DNA of 64,000 nucleotides from Bdellovibrio sp. UBA4095 (GCA_002381805.1 DFXZ01000010.1:186001-250000), one strand, 5' to 3'. Shown: positions 9,564 to 18,748, counted from the stretch's first letter. Numbers and translations: made by a program. Notes: generated by a model from the letters alone, not told the origin.

Positions 9564-9567
9564 TTAA
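9412..9567 (+). CDS. Possible small protein (51 residues), unrecognised
   Basis: ATG to TAA on the + strand, overlapping the 3' end of the chemoreceptor gene by 4 bases in opposite orientation. The predicted peptide starts MYALIGLLTAVF (hydrophobic) and continues with a charged half ending RRGHLREAIL. There is no convincing Shine-Dalgarno sequence. I do not recognise it. Amino-acid composition is protein-like, which is the only support. It could equally be the remnant of a larger gene, since another frame just upstream is also open. Confidence 0.2.
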   Translation: MYALIGLLTAVFSRGLMTLAQQLKLLGPPLDEFRKCIAFFDRRGHLREAIL

Positions 9568-11030
9568 GAAGCCTCCTCTGACTTAGTTTCCCCCCAAATC
9601 ATGTTTTCCAAATTTGAAGTCAGTTTTTGATTTACCTCTGCCAAGGAGTTGATTTCGCCACTGGTTGCAGCAATCTCTTCGGCCGAGGCCGCATTAGACT
9701 GGGACGCCTGATCCAACTGATTCATTGCTTTGCCGATCTGCTCGATACCAGCTCTTTGCTCAATGGAAGCGCTTGCGATTTCATTATTCAAAGACGCTAC
9801 TTTTCGGACAGACTGAAGTATGCTGTTTAAGACCTCACCACTTTGATCTGCAACTACGGCACCCGCTTCAATTTGACTGACTGAATTTTGAATCAATCCC
9901 GTAATGTCTTTTGCAGCGACCGCACTTCGTTGAGCCAAAGCACGAACGGCCTCGGCAACGACGGCAAAACCTTTTCCATGTTCGCCCGCCCGAGCTGCCT
10001 CGACTGCCGCATTCAGTGCCAATAGATTTGTTTGAAAAGCAATGTCGTCAATCACAGCTATTATTTCTTCTATTTTCTTTGAAGAGTTTGAAATCTCTGC
10101 CATAGAGCTAATCAGTTCCCGAATTTCTTTCTCTCCACTTTCCGCTGCCTCGCAGGAAGTTGCAGAAAGTTTAGCCGCTTCTTGGGCATTTTCGGCATTC
10201 ATTTTTACCATCGAGGTCAGTTCTTCCAGCGAGGCCACGGTTTCCTCTAAGGAGGCGGCCGCATCCGTGGATGACTGAGAAAGACTGTTCCCCGCTTCGT
10301 TTAGCTGAGAAACTGCCAATGCCACTTGATTGCTTTCATCCGACAGGTCTTTGGCGATCACGGAAAGGCCATTTGCAAGTCGCGAAGAGGTCATGATCAT
10401 AATAAAAAGTATTATCAGGCTGGCTACAATACTGACGATTCCCATGCGAAGAAAGACGGCTTTTTCTTCCACGCGCGCCTGGAGGCCTTCTGCCACAGCT
10501 CTTTGATCGAAAAGTTTTGCAATCTCGGCGTTGTTTCGACCAATCTCACTTCCCAAAATCCAAATGTCTTCTAGGAGAAGTCTTCTTGCTTGGTCCAAGG
10601 ATGCAGGCGCGCCATTGTCTATGAGCTGATTCACCTGTTCAAGCATTCCAAGATAGGTCGCTTTATTTTCTTTAATAAACGTCCAATATTTCTTTTCTGC
10701 TTCACTATGTTGATATTTATCGTAAGTCTCATAGCCATTCTTCAGTTCCTCGTAGGCATCCTGGGTCATTGCAAGACGAGCCCGCTTAACATCGGGTTGC
10801 TTCTCGGCCATATCCAGTGCGGCCCATGCGTGATAACCGTATCTGTTTCTCGCGACGATCAGCGACTTCAAAAGTGTCGTTTTCGGTATGATTTCGGAAT
10901 GAGCAGACTCGAGGTAGGAGACAACTTTTGATATCCCCGTATAAGCGAAATAGAAACTAATAGCTGAACCAACAATAGGTAACAAAGCAACAGTAAGAAG
11001 CTTTCCTCTAAGACCTTTAAACCACTTCAT
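9564..11030 (-). CDS. Methyl-accepting chemotaxis protein
   Basis: An inner-membrane chemoreceptor. The start at 11030 (MKWFKGLRGK) has GAGGACG upstream; the longer frame begins at an unlikely position. There are two membrane segments (about residues 12-30 and 190-210) around a periplasmic region of about 150 residues that looks helical, as in four-helix-bundle sensors. No clear HAMP is visible. The cytoplasmic signalling hairpin is typical: IDDIAFQTNLLALNAAVEAARAGEHGKGFAVVA near residues 325-360. Heptad coiled coils flank it. It ends in charged residues without a receptor-tethered CheR pentapeptide. The ligand is unknown. Confidence 0.93.
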   Translation of the reverse strand: MKWFKGLRGKLLTVALLPIVGSAISFYFAYTGISKVVSYLESAHSEIIPKTTLLKSLIVARNRYGYHAWAALDMAEKQPDVKRARLAMTQDAYEELKNGYETYDKYQHSEAEKKYWTFIKENKATYLGMLEQVNQLIDNGAPASLDQARRLLLEDIWILGSEIGRNNAEIAKLFDQRAVAEGLQARVEEKAVFLRMGIVSIVASLIILFIMIMTSSRLANGLSVIAKDLSDESNQVALAVSQLNEAGNSLSQSSTDAAASLEETVASLEELTSMVKMNAENAQEAAKLSATSCEAAESGEKEIRELISSMAEISNSSKKIEEIIAVIDDIAFQTNLLALNAAVEAARAGEHGKGFAVVAEAVRALAQRSAVAAKDITGLIQNSVSQIEAGAVVADQSGEVLNSILQSVRKVASLNNEIASASIEQRAGIEQIGKAMNQLDQASQSNAASAEEIAATSGEINSLAEVNQKLTSNLENMIWGETKSEEAS

Positions 11031-11126
11031 AGATAAAACGTCCTCATGGATAAATCGATTATCGAAAATCGTGACATGAGGACAATATCGCGGCAACAAA
11101 GTCCCGAACAGCCGGACCTTATTCTT

Positions 11127-13820
11127 TTAAACTCCACCCATCGGTCGATGAACACGGAAGAACTTATACACTTCAATTACAAAGAGCACCGACAGTGCGA
11201 TTGCAAAAAGTCTGAGCCACTCGAGGAGGTCGACTGGACCGACTCCTAAAACTTCGCGGAACCCCGGAATGTACATCGCAGCAATGTGAATCAATTGCGC
11301 TGCAATTGTTCCAAAAAGCAAAACTGGATTTCGGAAGGGATTCAATTTGAAAGCAGACTTTGTTTCTGAGCGACAGTTTCCAACCATAACATTTTCAAAC
11401 AATACCATAAGAAGCAATGTCGAATTGCGGGCGCTGTCCAAACTAACGCCTGACTTCATTAAGGAATCAAAGAACCAGAATGAAACGCCACCCATAACCA
11501 GAGCCGATAAGATAACTCGTTCTAACATAAGCCTATTAAAGACAGGTTCGTCGGGTTTGCGTGGTGGCCGCGAGAGTTCATCTCCTTCGCCTGGCTCGAA
11601 GGCCAAGCCGACATCTTGAATACCATTGGTTACTAGATTCAGCCAAAGGATTTGCACAGCCGTTAGAGGCAAAGGAGTTCCGAAGGCCATGCTAAGACTG
11701 AACATGAGGATTTCCGCTGCGCCGGTCGAGATCAGCAGATAGACGACTTTGCGAACATTCGCATAGGCTATTCTACCCTCTTCAATTCCGGCTACGATCG
11801 AAGCGAATCGATCATCTGTGATTATTAGATCCGCGGTTTCTTTGGCGACATCGGTACCACTTTTACCCATAGCGACGCCAACATTGGCCGCTTTTAAAGC
11901 TGGGGCATCATTAGCGCCGTCACCGGTGACAGCAACAAAGCGACCCCGCTGCAGAAGATGTTGTACAATTTCAAGTTTCTGTTGAGGCTCGACTCTTGCG
12001 AAAACACGAGCTGATTCAATGAGCTTTTCTTTATCGTGAGCAGAGGTCGCGCTCTTCAACTGCGGCCCCGAAACCACTTCGGTCATCTGCTGCGCCAAAC
12101 CCAACGATCTCGCAATGGAAAGTGAAGTTTTAGGGTGATCGCCAGTGACCACGGCAACATCTATTCCAGCGATTTTGCATGATGCGATCGCTTGGGCCGC
12201 TTCCGGACGAAGCGGATCGATCATTCCTACAACACCTAGAAATGTCAGGTTACGAAGTTGTTCTTCTAAAAACCGATCTTCGGAGTCTGATAATCGAGCA
12301 GCCAATGCCAACACCCGATAACCTTGTTCTGCCAATTGATCGGCCTGCTTAATGATTGATTCTGCGTCGAGGGTCACATCTCCCGCAGGTGTCCTCATAA
12401 AGGCGCACATGGGCAGCAATCGCTCGAGAGCTCCCTTAACAGAAATCAACTTTCCGTCGGAAGTTTCGTGTAAACTTGCGGCATACTGATTCTGCGGCTC
12501 AAATGGAATTTCATCTATTAAGCGAGCACCATCGCGCATGACTTCAGGTTTCAGCTCTGCTTTATGGGCCAGAACCAAGAACGCCAAATCAACGGCGTCA
12601 CCGGTGCCGATCCAGCCTGCATCTTTTTTAGAAAGATGAGCCTCATTGCAAAGGACTCCCGAGATCAACAGATCTTGCAGAATTCGCTTTTGTTGTTCCT
12701 GATCTGCACCCCTGGCAAACTCGATCGTACCCAAAGGATCCAGCCCGCTCCCACTGATAGAAACTGGTTCGTTCTCTGGAAAAGCGACCTTCTGAATCGT
12801 CATTTGATTGACGGTCAATGTGCCCGTCTTATCCGTTGCGATGAAAGTACAAGAGCCCAACGCTTCGACCGCTGGAAGTTTGCGAACTATTACGTTACGC
12901 TTTGCCATTCTTCGGCTCGCAATGGCGAGGGCCACCGTCAAAGCGACAGGCAAGCCTTCTGGAATAGCCGCCACTGCAAGCGCCACACTGAACATCATGA
13001 CTTCATGCCAATGCTGTCCTTTTGAAAGTAAAAAAAGTGCCATCACCGCTGTCACTACAAGCAGAAAAATAGCAATCTTTGTGGTGAACTTTTCCATTCG
13101 AATAAGCAAAGGCGGTTTTGCCGAAACTCCATCTATTAAAGAATCCGCAATTTTACCAAGTTCAGTTTGTAGCGCGGTGGCAACGACCACTCCCTTGGCA
13201 CGCCCCTTGGTGACGAGCGTTCCGGTAAATGCCATGTTCTTTCTATCACCCAGAGTAGTTTCCAGGGAAAGTACAGGCTCATGCGATTTTAGAACTGGAA
13301 TGGACTCGCCCGTCAGAAGAGATTCGTCTACCTCCAGAGCGTGAGAGGAAATAAGCCGCAAATCGGCAGGCACTTTTCGTCCTGATTCAAGCACCACGAT
13401 ATCGCCTGGTACTAATGACTCTGCATCGATTTCAAGGATCTCGCCGTCTCGTTCGACGGCAGCTTTCGCTGCGGTCATTTCGCGCAAGGCCTGGGCGCTT
13501 TTTTCCGCACCAAACTCTTGTACAGTTCCGATCACAGCATTCACTAGCAGGACCAATCCGATGAAAAAAGCATCGGTAAAATCGCCGAGCACTATCGAAA
13601 CCACACTTGCGGCAACCAAAATATAAATCAACGGATTCAAAAATTGATGAAAGAAAATATGGAAAATCGAGGGGGGTCGATGGGCCGGAAAAACATTGGC
13701 TCCGTACTTCTCCAGTCGGTTCTGCGCTTCCAAAGCGCTAAGCCCAGAAGAGGAAGAACCTATTTGCGCCAGTGCCTGATCGATCGAAAGACTGAAAGCC
13801 GATAAAGAATTATTTTTCAT
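11127..13820 (-). CDS. P-type cation-translocating ATPase (P2 type)
   Basis: An 897-residue ion pump. The N-terminal cation-ATPase domain precedes the first membrane pair. PGDIVVLESGRKVPADLR and TGES belong to the actuator domain. The membrane site PEGLPVALT lies in helix 4, the phosphorylated Asp is in DKTGTLT (about residue 331), and the hinge is TGDGANDAPAL. Helix 6 reads NLVTNGIQDVGLAFEPGE, where the Asp usual in calcium pumps is Asn, so the ion (Ca2+, Na+/K+ or other) is undecided. The ATG overlaps the stop of the Na/Pi cotransporter gene by 4 bases, so it is the last gene of the stress operon running from 16708. Confidence 0.93.
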   Translation of the reverse strand: MKNNSLSAFSLSIDQALAQIGSSSSGLSALEAQNRLEKYGANVFPAHRPPSIFHIFFHQFLNPLIYILVAASVVSIVLGDFTDAFFIGLVLLVNAVIGTVQEFGAEKSAQALREMTAAKAAVERDGEILEIDAESLVPGDIVVLESGRKVPADLRLISSHALEVDESLLTGESIPVLKSHEPVLSLETTLGDRKNMAFTGTLVTKGRAKGVVVATALQTELGKIADSLIDGVSAKPPLLIRMEKFTTKIAIFLLVVTAVMALFLLSKGQHWHEVMMFSVALAVAAIPEGLPVALTVALAIASRRMAKRNVIVRKLPAVEALGSCTFIATDKTGTLTVNQMTIQKVAFPENEPVSISGSGLDPLGTIEFARGADQEQQKRILQDLLISGVLCNEAHLSKKDAGWIGTGDAVDLAFLVLAHKAELKPEVMRDGARLIDEIPFEPQNQYAASLHETSDGKLISVKGALERLLPMCAFMRTPAGDVTLDAESIIKQADQLAEQGYRVLALAARLSDSEDRFLEEQLRNLTFLGVVGMIDPLRPEAAQAIASCKIAGIDVAVVTGDHPKTSLSIARSLGLAQQMTEVVSGPQLKSATSAHDKEKLIESARVFARVEPQQKLEIVQHLLQRGRFVAVTGDGANDAPALKAANVGVAMGKSGTDVAKETADLIITDDRFASIVAGIEEGRIAYANVRKVVYLLISTGAAEILMFSLSMAFGTPLPLTAVQILWLNLVTNGIQDVGLAFEPGEGDELSRPPRKPDEPVFNRLMLERVILSALVMGGVSFWFFDSLMKSGVSLDSARNSTLLLMVLFENVMVGNCRSETKSAFKLNPFRNPVLLFGTIAAQLIHIAAMYIPGFREVLGVGPVDLLEWLRLFAIALSVLFVIEVYKFFRVHRPMGGV

Positions 13821-14761
13821 GAGGTTCGCCCAAAGTAAGATTTCGACATTCCCTGAAGCAGACGATACGTGGGTGTCAGTAAAGTAAGAAAAACTAAAGC
13901 CGTGCCTGTATTAAAAATGAGATGAGCGTAGGCAACCGAGATCCCCGTGGCTCCACTACCCAGTCCTGAAGATAAGCTCGCCAACGGTGCAATAAGAAAG
14001 AACGCCACCATGACACCCACCACATTAAAAAACAAATTGGCAAAAGCCGCAGTTTTAGCGATCGCATTCATGCCTAAACTAGCCACGAGTGCGGTTGTAG
14101 TTGTGCCAATGTTGGCACCAAGAACCACAGCGACGGCTCCCGGCAGTGTTAGTAATCCCTGGTCCGCCAGAATTACGGCAATGCCTGTCAGGACGCTGCT
14201 CGACTGTAAAAGCGCTGTCAGCACAAGTCCTGCTAAAATTCCGATCAGGGGTTCGTCAGCGCGGGACAGCCAGGCAACGACAAGAGGTTGCTCGAAAAAT
14301 GGACGAAGAGCTCCGTTAATCTGATCCAAGGCGAATAAAATAAATCCGAAATAGAAAATGCTTTTTCCCAACACGCGACCTTTGATGGGAAGAAGACTCA
14401 GAACGGAACCTAACAATAAAAAATAAGCGCCTAAACCATGGGCCTTCCAGGAAACTAAAAAGGCTGTGCTTGCCGTTCCAATATTTGCGCCTATGAATAC
14501 AGGCAATACAGACTGAAGATTAAGAAGGCCTGAGTTCGTCAGCGCGACCGCCAGAGCCGTGACGGCACTGCTTGACTGAAGAACCGCTGTTGTCACCGCA
14601 CCTGTGAGTGCTCCAACCAAGCGATTCTTGGTGGCAAAGGCGAGCGCCTTCTTCAAAGGTCCATCGGACAATTGTTGAATCTCTCGGCTAAAGCTCTGGA
14701 GCCCGTAAAGAAAAAGCGTCACGGAGGCCACAGCAAGTACTATAGAATCTAGTGCGCTCAT
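13817..14761 (-). CDS. Na/Pi cotransporter family protein
   Basis: A membrane transporter of the NptA/YjbB type (PF02690-like). It has 314 residues with two inverted repeats. Each repeat carries the QSSS motif (VLQSSSAVTALAVA and LLQSSSVLTGIAVI) followed by GANIGTASTAF or GANIGTTTTAL. The C-terminal PhoU-like domain found in many homologues is absent, so this is the short form. It probably moves phosphate or another anion with sodium. AGGA precedes the ATG. It is 12 bases downstream of the CBS gene and coupled by ATGA to the P-type ATPase, suggesting joint control of ion homeostasis. Confidence 0.9.
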   Translation of the reverse strand: MSALDSIVLAVASVTLFLYGLQSFSREIQQLSDGPLKKALAFATKNRLVGALTGAVTTAVLQSSSAVTALAVALTNSGLLNLQSVLPVFIGANIGTASTAFLVSWKAHGLGAYFLLLGSVLSLLPIKGRVLGKSIFYFGFILFALDQINGALRPFFEQPLVVAWLSRADEPLIGILAGLVLTALLQSSSVLTGIAVILADQGLLTLPGAVAVVLGANIGTTTTALVASLGMNAIAKTAAFANLFFNVVGVMVAFFLIAPLASLSSGLGSGATGISVAYAHLIFNTGTALVFLTLLTPTYRLLQGMSKSYFGRTS

Positions 14762-14773
14762 CTAAAATCCTGA

Positions 14774-15178
14774 CTAGATTTCATCCCTTGAAATTTCAAT
14801 CAGGGCATTCAACGCATCAGTGACTGTAAAAATGCCCAGCAGTCGCCCCTCTTCGGTGACGATAACACTGCCAATTTTCTGTCGCGACATCTCCAAGGCG
14901 ACCTCTTCAAGCGGCGTGTCTGAACTAAAAGTAACGGGATCCCTAGCCATAATATCACGGGCTTGCACCAGATTTTTTTTCTGAAAATCCAATCCCAAAA
15001 CAACTCTCACATCCCGGTCGCTCACCACTCCGACAGCTTTGCCATTATTCACAATAGGTACGTGTCGAATACCCGCGCTTTTCATCGCCTGAACCAACTC
15101 GTCTACAGAAGCTTCTTCTGGCAACGCCACGGGATCTGGCGTGGTAAACTCTTCGACTGGTATTTTCAATTTGCTCAT
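14774..15178 (-). CDS. CBS-domain protein
   Basis: A small cytoplasmic protein made of two CBS motifs, about 134 residues from the ATG at 15178 (AAGGAATAACC upstream). CBS1 includes MKSAGIRHVPIVNNGKAVGVVSDRDV, CBS2 includes MSRQKIGSVIVTEEGRLLGIFTVTDAL. Paired CBS motifs bind adenine nucleotides and act as energy-state sensors in other proteins; here the pair is free-standing. In its operon it may gate or inform the neighbouring transporters, but partners cannot be read from sequence. An in-frame extension of 47 residues upstream lacks a ribosome site and overlaps the next gene, so I excluded it. Confidence 0.9.
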   Translation of the reverse strand: MSKLKIPVEEFTTPDPVALPEEASVDELVQAMKSAGIRHVPIVNNGKAVGVVSDRDVRVVLGLDFQKKNLVQARDIMARDPVTFSSDTPLEEVALEMSRQKIGSVIVTEEGRLLGIFTVTDALNALIEISRDEI

Positions 15179-15209
15179 GGTTATTCCTTTTCCTTGAGAG
15201 ATATGGATT

Positions 15210-15812
15210 CTAATTCTTTTGCTTTGAGTCCCGATGATGTGAAGAAACAATTTTTGCCACTTCTTCCAACCCGGTTGTGACCTTTTTAATAAAAGACTTA
15301 TTGTGGGGAACGAGCACAAATTGTGGATGTTTGGACCAAAGACTCCGAAGCTTTTGATCTATAATCACTGCTTGAGCATTAGACTCAACACGTGCAGGAT
15401 TTCCACCTTCGATCGAGATGTCTCCGACAGCAGCCGTTTCAAAGAATATGACGGCGTCATAGCGCGACAGTTCATTTTCCAAGGTTGTTCCGACGTGTTC
15501 AAAAAACTCTTCTTCCGGACCTGGCCAATATGCCGCTCCATCAATAGTTCCCCGATCACATACCAACACTCGACTCTTGAAGTGAGCCGCCTGGGCATCT
15601 TCAAGATTTAACTGAACATTGTAGATTGCCCTTTGTGTCGCCTTACGAACGTCGACTTCTCCGGCCCGGGGGAAACCACCCAGGTATAAAATTGTCGCAG
15701 CTTCGGGGACGATGACGACATTATCTCCGATTTCTCGGCGATAAAGATCAGCTGCCGTAGTTTTTCCTCCGCCAGGGCCTCCGGTTAAAACTATTCGGCA
15801 ACATCTTTTCAT
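15210..15812 (-). CDS. AAA_28-type P-loop ATPase/kinase-like protein
   Basis: A cytoplasmic P-loop protein of 200 residues. Walker A is TGGPGGGKTT at residues 10-19. Residues around 36-50 read PEAATILYLGGFPR, which matches the AAA_28 family (related to NadR-like and nucleoside-kinase folds). A Walker-B-like VLVCDRGTIDGAAYWPG follows, with DRG typical of small-molecule kinases. Substrate is unknown. The ATG has AAGGAAACC upstream and overlaps the stop of the universal stress protein gene by 4 bases. Confidence 0.82.
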   Translation of the reverse strand: MKRCCRIVLTGGPGGGKTTAADLYRREIGDNVVIVPEAATILYLGGFPRAGEVDVRKATQRAIYNVQLNLEDAQAAHFKSRVLVCDRGTIDGAAYWPGPEEEFFEHVGTTLENELSRYDAVIFFETAAVGDISIEGGNPARVESNAQAVIIDQKLRSLWSKHPQFVLVPHNKSFIKKVTTGLEEVAKIVSSHHRDSKQKN

Positions 15813-16708
15813 GAGCGGTTTCCTTTTCGTCTCTTAATCACCAAGACAGGATATTTACCGTTTCGAACTATCTGTCTAGTCACGCTTCCACCCATGAGCG
15901 CCGCTGCCGGACCGGTTTCAGCACTCACAATAATAAGCTGGGCTTTAACTTTCTGGGCGGCTTTTAATATCAACTCCGAAGTCGGCTTAAATTCTGACTT
16001 CAGTATGACCTCGCAAGAGACTCCCTTTTTTTGGCAAGCTTCACGAACCCACTGAGCCATTCGATCTGTTTTTTTGCGATAGGCAAGAATCTCTGAGTTG
16101 TCTTCGTCAGGAGACCAACTGTATGTCACCTCGGCAGCATGAAAAACCGTTAGCCTAGCCCCGAGAGATTCGCAAAGCTCAAGAACCTGCTCGAGATCTT
16201 TTTTGGAACGGTCACTAAAGTCACTCGCAAAAATAACGTTCTTTATACTTTGAGGGATTTCACTTTTGGGATTCACGATAAGTAGATCAATCGGGCTTCT
16301 ATGAATTGCCGTTTCCGCAAAGCTGCCCAGGAAAAATCTTTTAAGGCCGGTCTTATTGTGTGTAAACAGAGCCAAAAGTTCGGCCTTTTGGGACTTTGCC
16401 ACTTCAAGTAGTCGGTCAACAGCCTTTGTTGTCGTAAATCCTTTTTGCTGGACTACTTGAATCCGGTTTCCATCGACAAGAGCGTTGGCTTTTTTAAGCT
16501 CTCCCAGAATCAGCTTTTTGGGGTAAGTAGAATATCTTTCATTCGCAGGAACATCAAAGGCAGTGCTAAGATAAGAATCACTTTCCGAAACAACACAACC
16601 CACTGAAATATTCTTAGTATCTGGTGAAAACTGTCGAATGCTCTTAAACATTCCTTTGATAGCTAAGTTATCCTGCTGCAACGGTGCAAAACCCCATAAA
16701 ACCTTCAT
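15809..16708 (-). CDS. Tandem-domain universal stress protein
   Basis: First gene of the stress/ion operon, 299 residues with two UspA domains. The first domain ends in LGSFAETAIHRSPIDLLIVNP. The second starts with NVIFASDFSDRSKKDLEQ and ends with LMGGSVTRQIVRNGKYPVLVIKRR, a good match to the glycine-rich ATP-site motif. The ATG at 16708 has AAGGAAG upstream. Architecture matches the protein at 6334-7245, though similarity is only moderate by eye. In many bacteria such proteins belong to low-oxygen regulons together with CBS proteins and cation ATPases, which is the arrangement here. Confidence 0.87.
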   Translation of the reverse strand: MKVLWGFAPLQQDNLAIKGMFKSIRQFSPDTKNISVGCVVSESDSYLSTAFDVPANERYSTYPKKLILGELKKANALVDGNRIQVVQQKGFTTTKAVDRLLEVAKSQKAELLALFTHNKTGLKRFFLGSFAETAIHRSPIDLLIVNPKSEIPQSIKNVIFASDFSDRSKKDLEQVLELCESLGARLTVFHAAEVTYSWSPDEDNSEILAYRKKTDRMAQWVREACQKKGVSCEVILKSEFKPTSELILKAAQKVKAQLIIVSAETGPAAALMGGSVTRQIVRNGKYPVLVIKRRKGNRS

Positions 16709-16962
16709 AGATCTTCCTTCCTGTTACACGAACGCAGTGTCGATCACTACGAGAAAAAGCGCCGAGCATATTCTCCAACTTTTTTATTCTTCTGGCTATT
16801 GAAAGCGTCACTGCGCAACTATAATTTAGGCGTCCCGCGCCAAGTCCATCCCCCCTCCTCCTGGTTGGGGACAACTGCGATTCGCCTTTGCTCTAAGGCA
16901 AAAAAACCAATACTTTAGACTGCTTTCAGAAATAGAGGCGACGCAGGGAGCAAGCTCTTTCG

Positions 16963-17841
16963 CTAAAGCTCGTGGACGGTATACGTACCAGGAGTTAACT
17001 CCGTGGGACGATTCGCGATTTGAGCGGGCTCAAAAACCAAAAGACTCATTTGGTTTTTATCGATACTGATAACGAACGGATTGATTTGTCCATAGAAGCT
17101 TGCCGGTACGGCATGCATTTCTAAGGTTAACGCAGCATTTGGATAATTATCTTTTAAAATCGAGTTTAACTTTTCCTCCCAAGCGTTCTTATTTCGCATG
17201 AGCCGAGGATCACTGACCGAAACATCCAAATCCGAGGAGGCAAGGCGCGCCTTTCCATTGATGAAGCTCCCACCTAACACAATCGTAGGAGCTGGGCCCC
17301 CAAGATTCAGCGCCTGCATTTCGGCCTGAAGAAATTTGGCAAAGGTCAGTATTTCAGAAGACTGGTACTGACTGCCGAAAGTCTTGTTCTGTTGAACTAA
17401 AAACCGATCATAAGCAGCGCGAGCACCATAACCCTTAGCCATATCACTCGCAAATTGAAGGTCAGGCCTTTCCAAAAGCATCATTGAGTAGTCCAATAGC
17501 CTGCGACCACCGATATGCCAGCTTGCCGTTGGGTTAGGATCTTTTTTAGGAACATATCGATATATCGAACCGACGCTGTGAATCCACTCAAGCTTCGCGT
17601 CGTCGGGAAGTGATTCGAGTTCTTTGGCGAACCTGGAGGAGACATAAAAATCTTTTCCCCCAGAAGCGAAGCGATCGGCAACAGACCGTTCTTGCGACGA
17701 AAAGATAACCTGCTCACAACGAACTGGTGCCGCTGTGACCATCAAGGGCGTGACTGAACAAAAAATCAACAGCGCAAAGAAGCATATGCATCTTATTCTA
17801 TCTAAATTCGCGTTTGTTTCTAGTTGAAGGATCGTCATCAT
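16963..17841 (-). CDS. Exported protein with nucleotidyltransferase-like motif, otherwise unrecognised
   Basis: 292 residues. A hydrophobic segment at about residues 18-36 followed by TAAPVRCEQ looks like a signal peptide. Near residue 195 comes GGSFINGKARLASSDLDVSV, which has the G-S-x(8-11)-S-D-x-D-x-x-V pattern of minimal nucleotidyltransferases and antitoxin/MNT-type proteins, including the two metal-binding Asp. A nucleotide-transferring enzyme outside the cytoplasm would be unusual, so either the segment is a membrane anchor facing inward, or the fold is reused. Two adjacent ATGs (17841, 17838) are possible starts and neither has a clear ribosome site. No sequence match to a named family is claimed. 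Confidence 0.6.
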   Translation of the reverse strand: MMTILQLETNANLDRIRCICFFALLIFCSVTPLMVTAAPVRCEQVIFSSQERSVADRFASGGKDFYVSSRFAKELESLPDDAKLEWIHSVGSIYRYVPKKDPNPTASWHIGGRRLLDYSMMLLERPDLQFASDMAKGYGARAAYDRFLVQQNKTFGSQYQSSEILTFAKFLQAEMQALNLGGPAPTIVLGGSFINGKARLASSDLDVSVSDPRLMRNKNAWEEKLNSILKDNYPNAALTLEMHAVPASFYGQINPFVISIDKNQMSLLVFEPAQIANRPTELTPGTYTVHEL

Positions 17842-17869
17842 GACTGCATATAGTTGCAGTTGTTATACC

Positions 17870-17901
17870 AAAAAAAACCGCATTTCAACTTTGAAATGCG
17901 G
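17870..17901 (-). terminator. Rho-independent terminator of the coiled-coil protein gene
   Basis: On the minus strand a perfect 10-base-pair stem (CCGCATTTCA paired with TGAAATGCGG, 4-base loop) is followed by eight T residues. It lies 32 bases past the stop of the gene at 17933-18748 and just upstream of the next minus-strand gene, so the two are separate transcripts. Confidence 0.9.
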
Positions 17902-17932
17902 TCGGGAGGGAGGGGCTGATTTGATAGAAGTT

Positions 17933-18748
17933 CTAGTTCATTGAACTTAAGCGAGCCAAGGCCTTCTTTTGCTTTTCTTTCGCATCACTAAGACGCTCAC
18001 GCTTCTGACGAAGCTTTTCTTCCTGACGAGCTTTCTTTTCGCGAGCTTGTTCAGCTTTTCTTTCGTATTCATCCGTTTTGGCAATTGCTGCTTTTGTCAA
18101 ACGATCCAGGCGCTGCATCTCTTTTGTCGCGATGGACTCTGTCTTACGAAGCTCGCCCTGAGCTTTCTTTAGCTCCTGAGCACTTTTGCGTTCTGAACTT
18201 TTGCTGCGAGCAAGTTCATTTTGTGCATTCTTAAGATCTTTCTGAACTCGCGCTAATGCCGCCTTGGCATCTCGCATTTCTTGAGCATTGCGACGACTTC
18301 GCTCAACGGTCTGCTCGTGCTCTGCGCGAACGCTATCAAGTTTTGCTTGAACCACCTGAGCCTTTGAGCGAGCTTTAGTCCCCGCCGCTTCATTCTTATT
18401 GATCTCTTTTTCGAGGTTTTCAATTTCTTTAGTAAGGCGAGCTGTCTGCTTCACATTTGATTTTTGCTTGGTTTCTAGCTGCTGAATTTCCTTACGGATG
18501 CGCGCCGCTGTCTCGACATTCTCGCGCGTTAAGCGGGCACGATCACTTTTGGCGTTACCAAGTTCTTGCAAGGTGTCTTCGTAGACGTTCTCGGTCTCTT
18601 CTAAATTGGCCTGAGCGCTTTCCACTTCTGATTGCGAATCAATGAACTCATCATTAATCATGGCCAAAGCCGATGATGGAGCGACTCCACCTACTAAAGA
18701 TGACATTACTAATGCTGCAACAAAATTACTTGTCCACTTTTTATACAT
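17933..18748 (-). CDS. Exported long coiled-coil protein
   Basis: 271 residues from the ATG at 18748 (AAAGGGA upstream). Residues 1-28 form a signal peptide with positive start and ALA cleavage site (SSALA|MINDEF). The rest is almost entirely heptad-patterned, rich in Glu, Lys, Arg, Gln and Ala, with repeated short units such as ELARSKSSERKSAQELKKAQGE. It should be an extended periplasmic helix, perhaps a structural spacer or a partner for envelope proteins. No catalytic motif is visible. The frame used is the protein-like one; the strong Lys/Arg bias makes functional inference by similarity unreliable. It has its own terminator and presumably its own promoter near 18.8 kb. Confidence 0.8.
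   Translation of the reverse strand: MYKKWTSNFVAALVMSSLVGGVAPSSALAMINDEFIDSQSEVESAQANLEETENVYEDTLQELGNAKSDRARLTRENVETAARIRKEIQQLETKQKSNVKQTARLTKEIENLEKEINKNEAAGTKARSKAQVVQAKLDSVRAEHEQTVERSRRNAQEMRDAKAALARVQKDLKNAQNELARSKSSERKSAQELKKAQGELRKTESIATKEMQRLDRLTKAAIAKTDEYERKAEQAREKKARQEEKLRQKRERLSDAKEKQKKALARLSSMN

Noticed and set aside
11347..13344. Several + strand open frames inside the P-type ATPase gene
   Set aside because: They are antisense to a gene with complete ATPase motifs, have no ribosome sites and no recognisable motifs.
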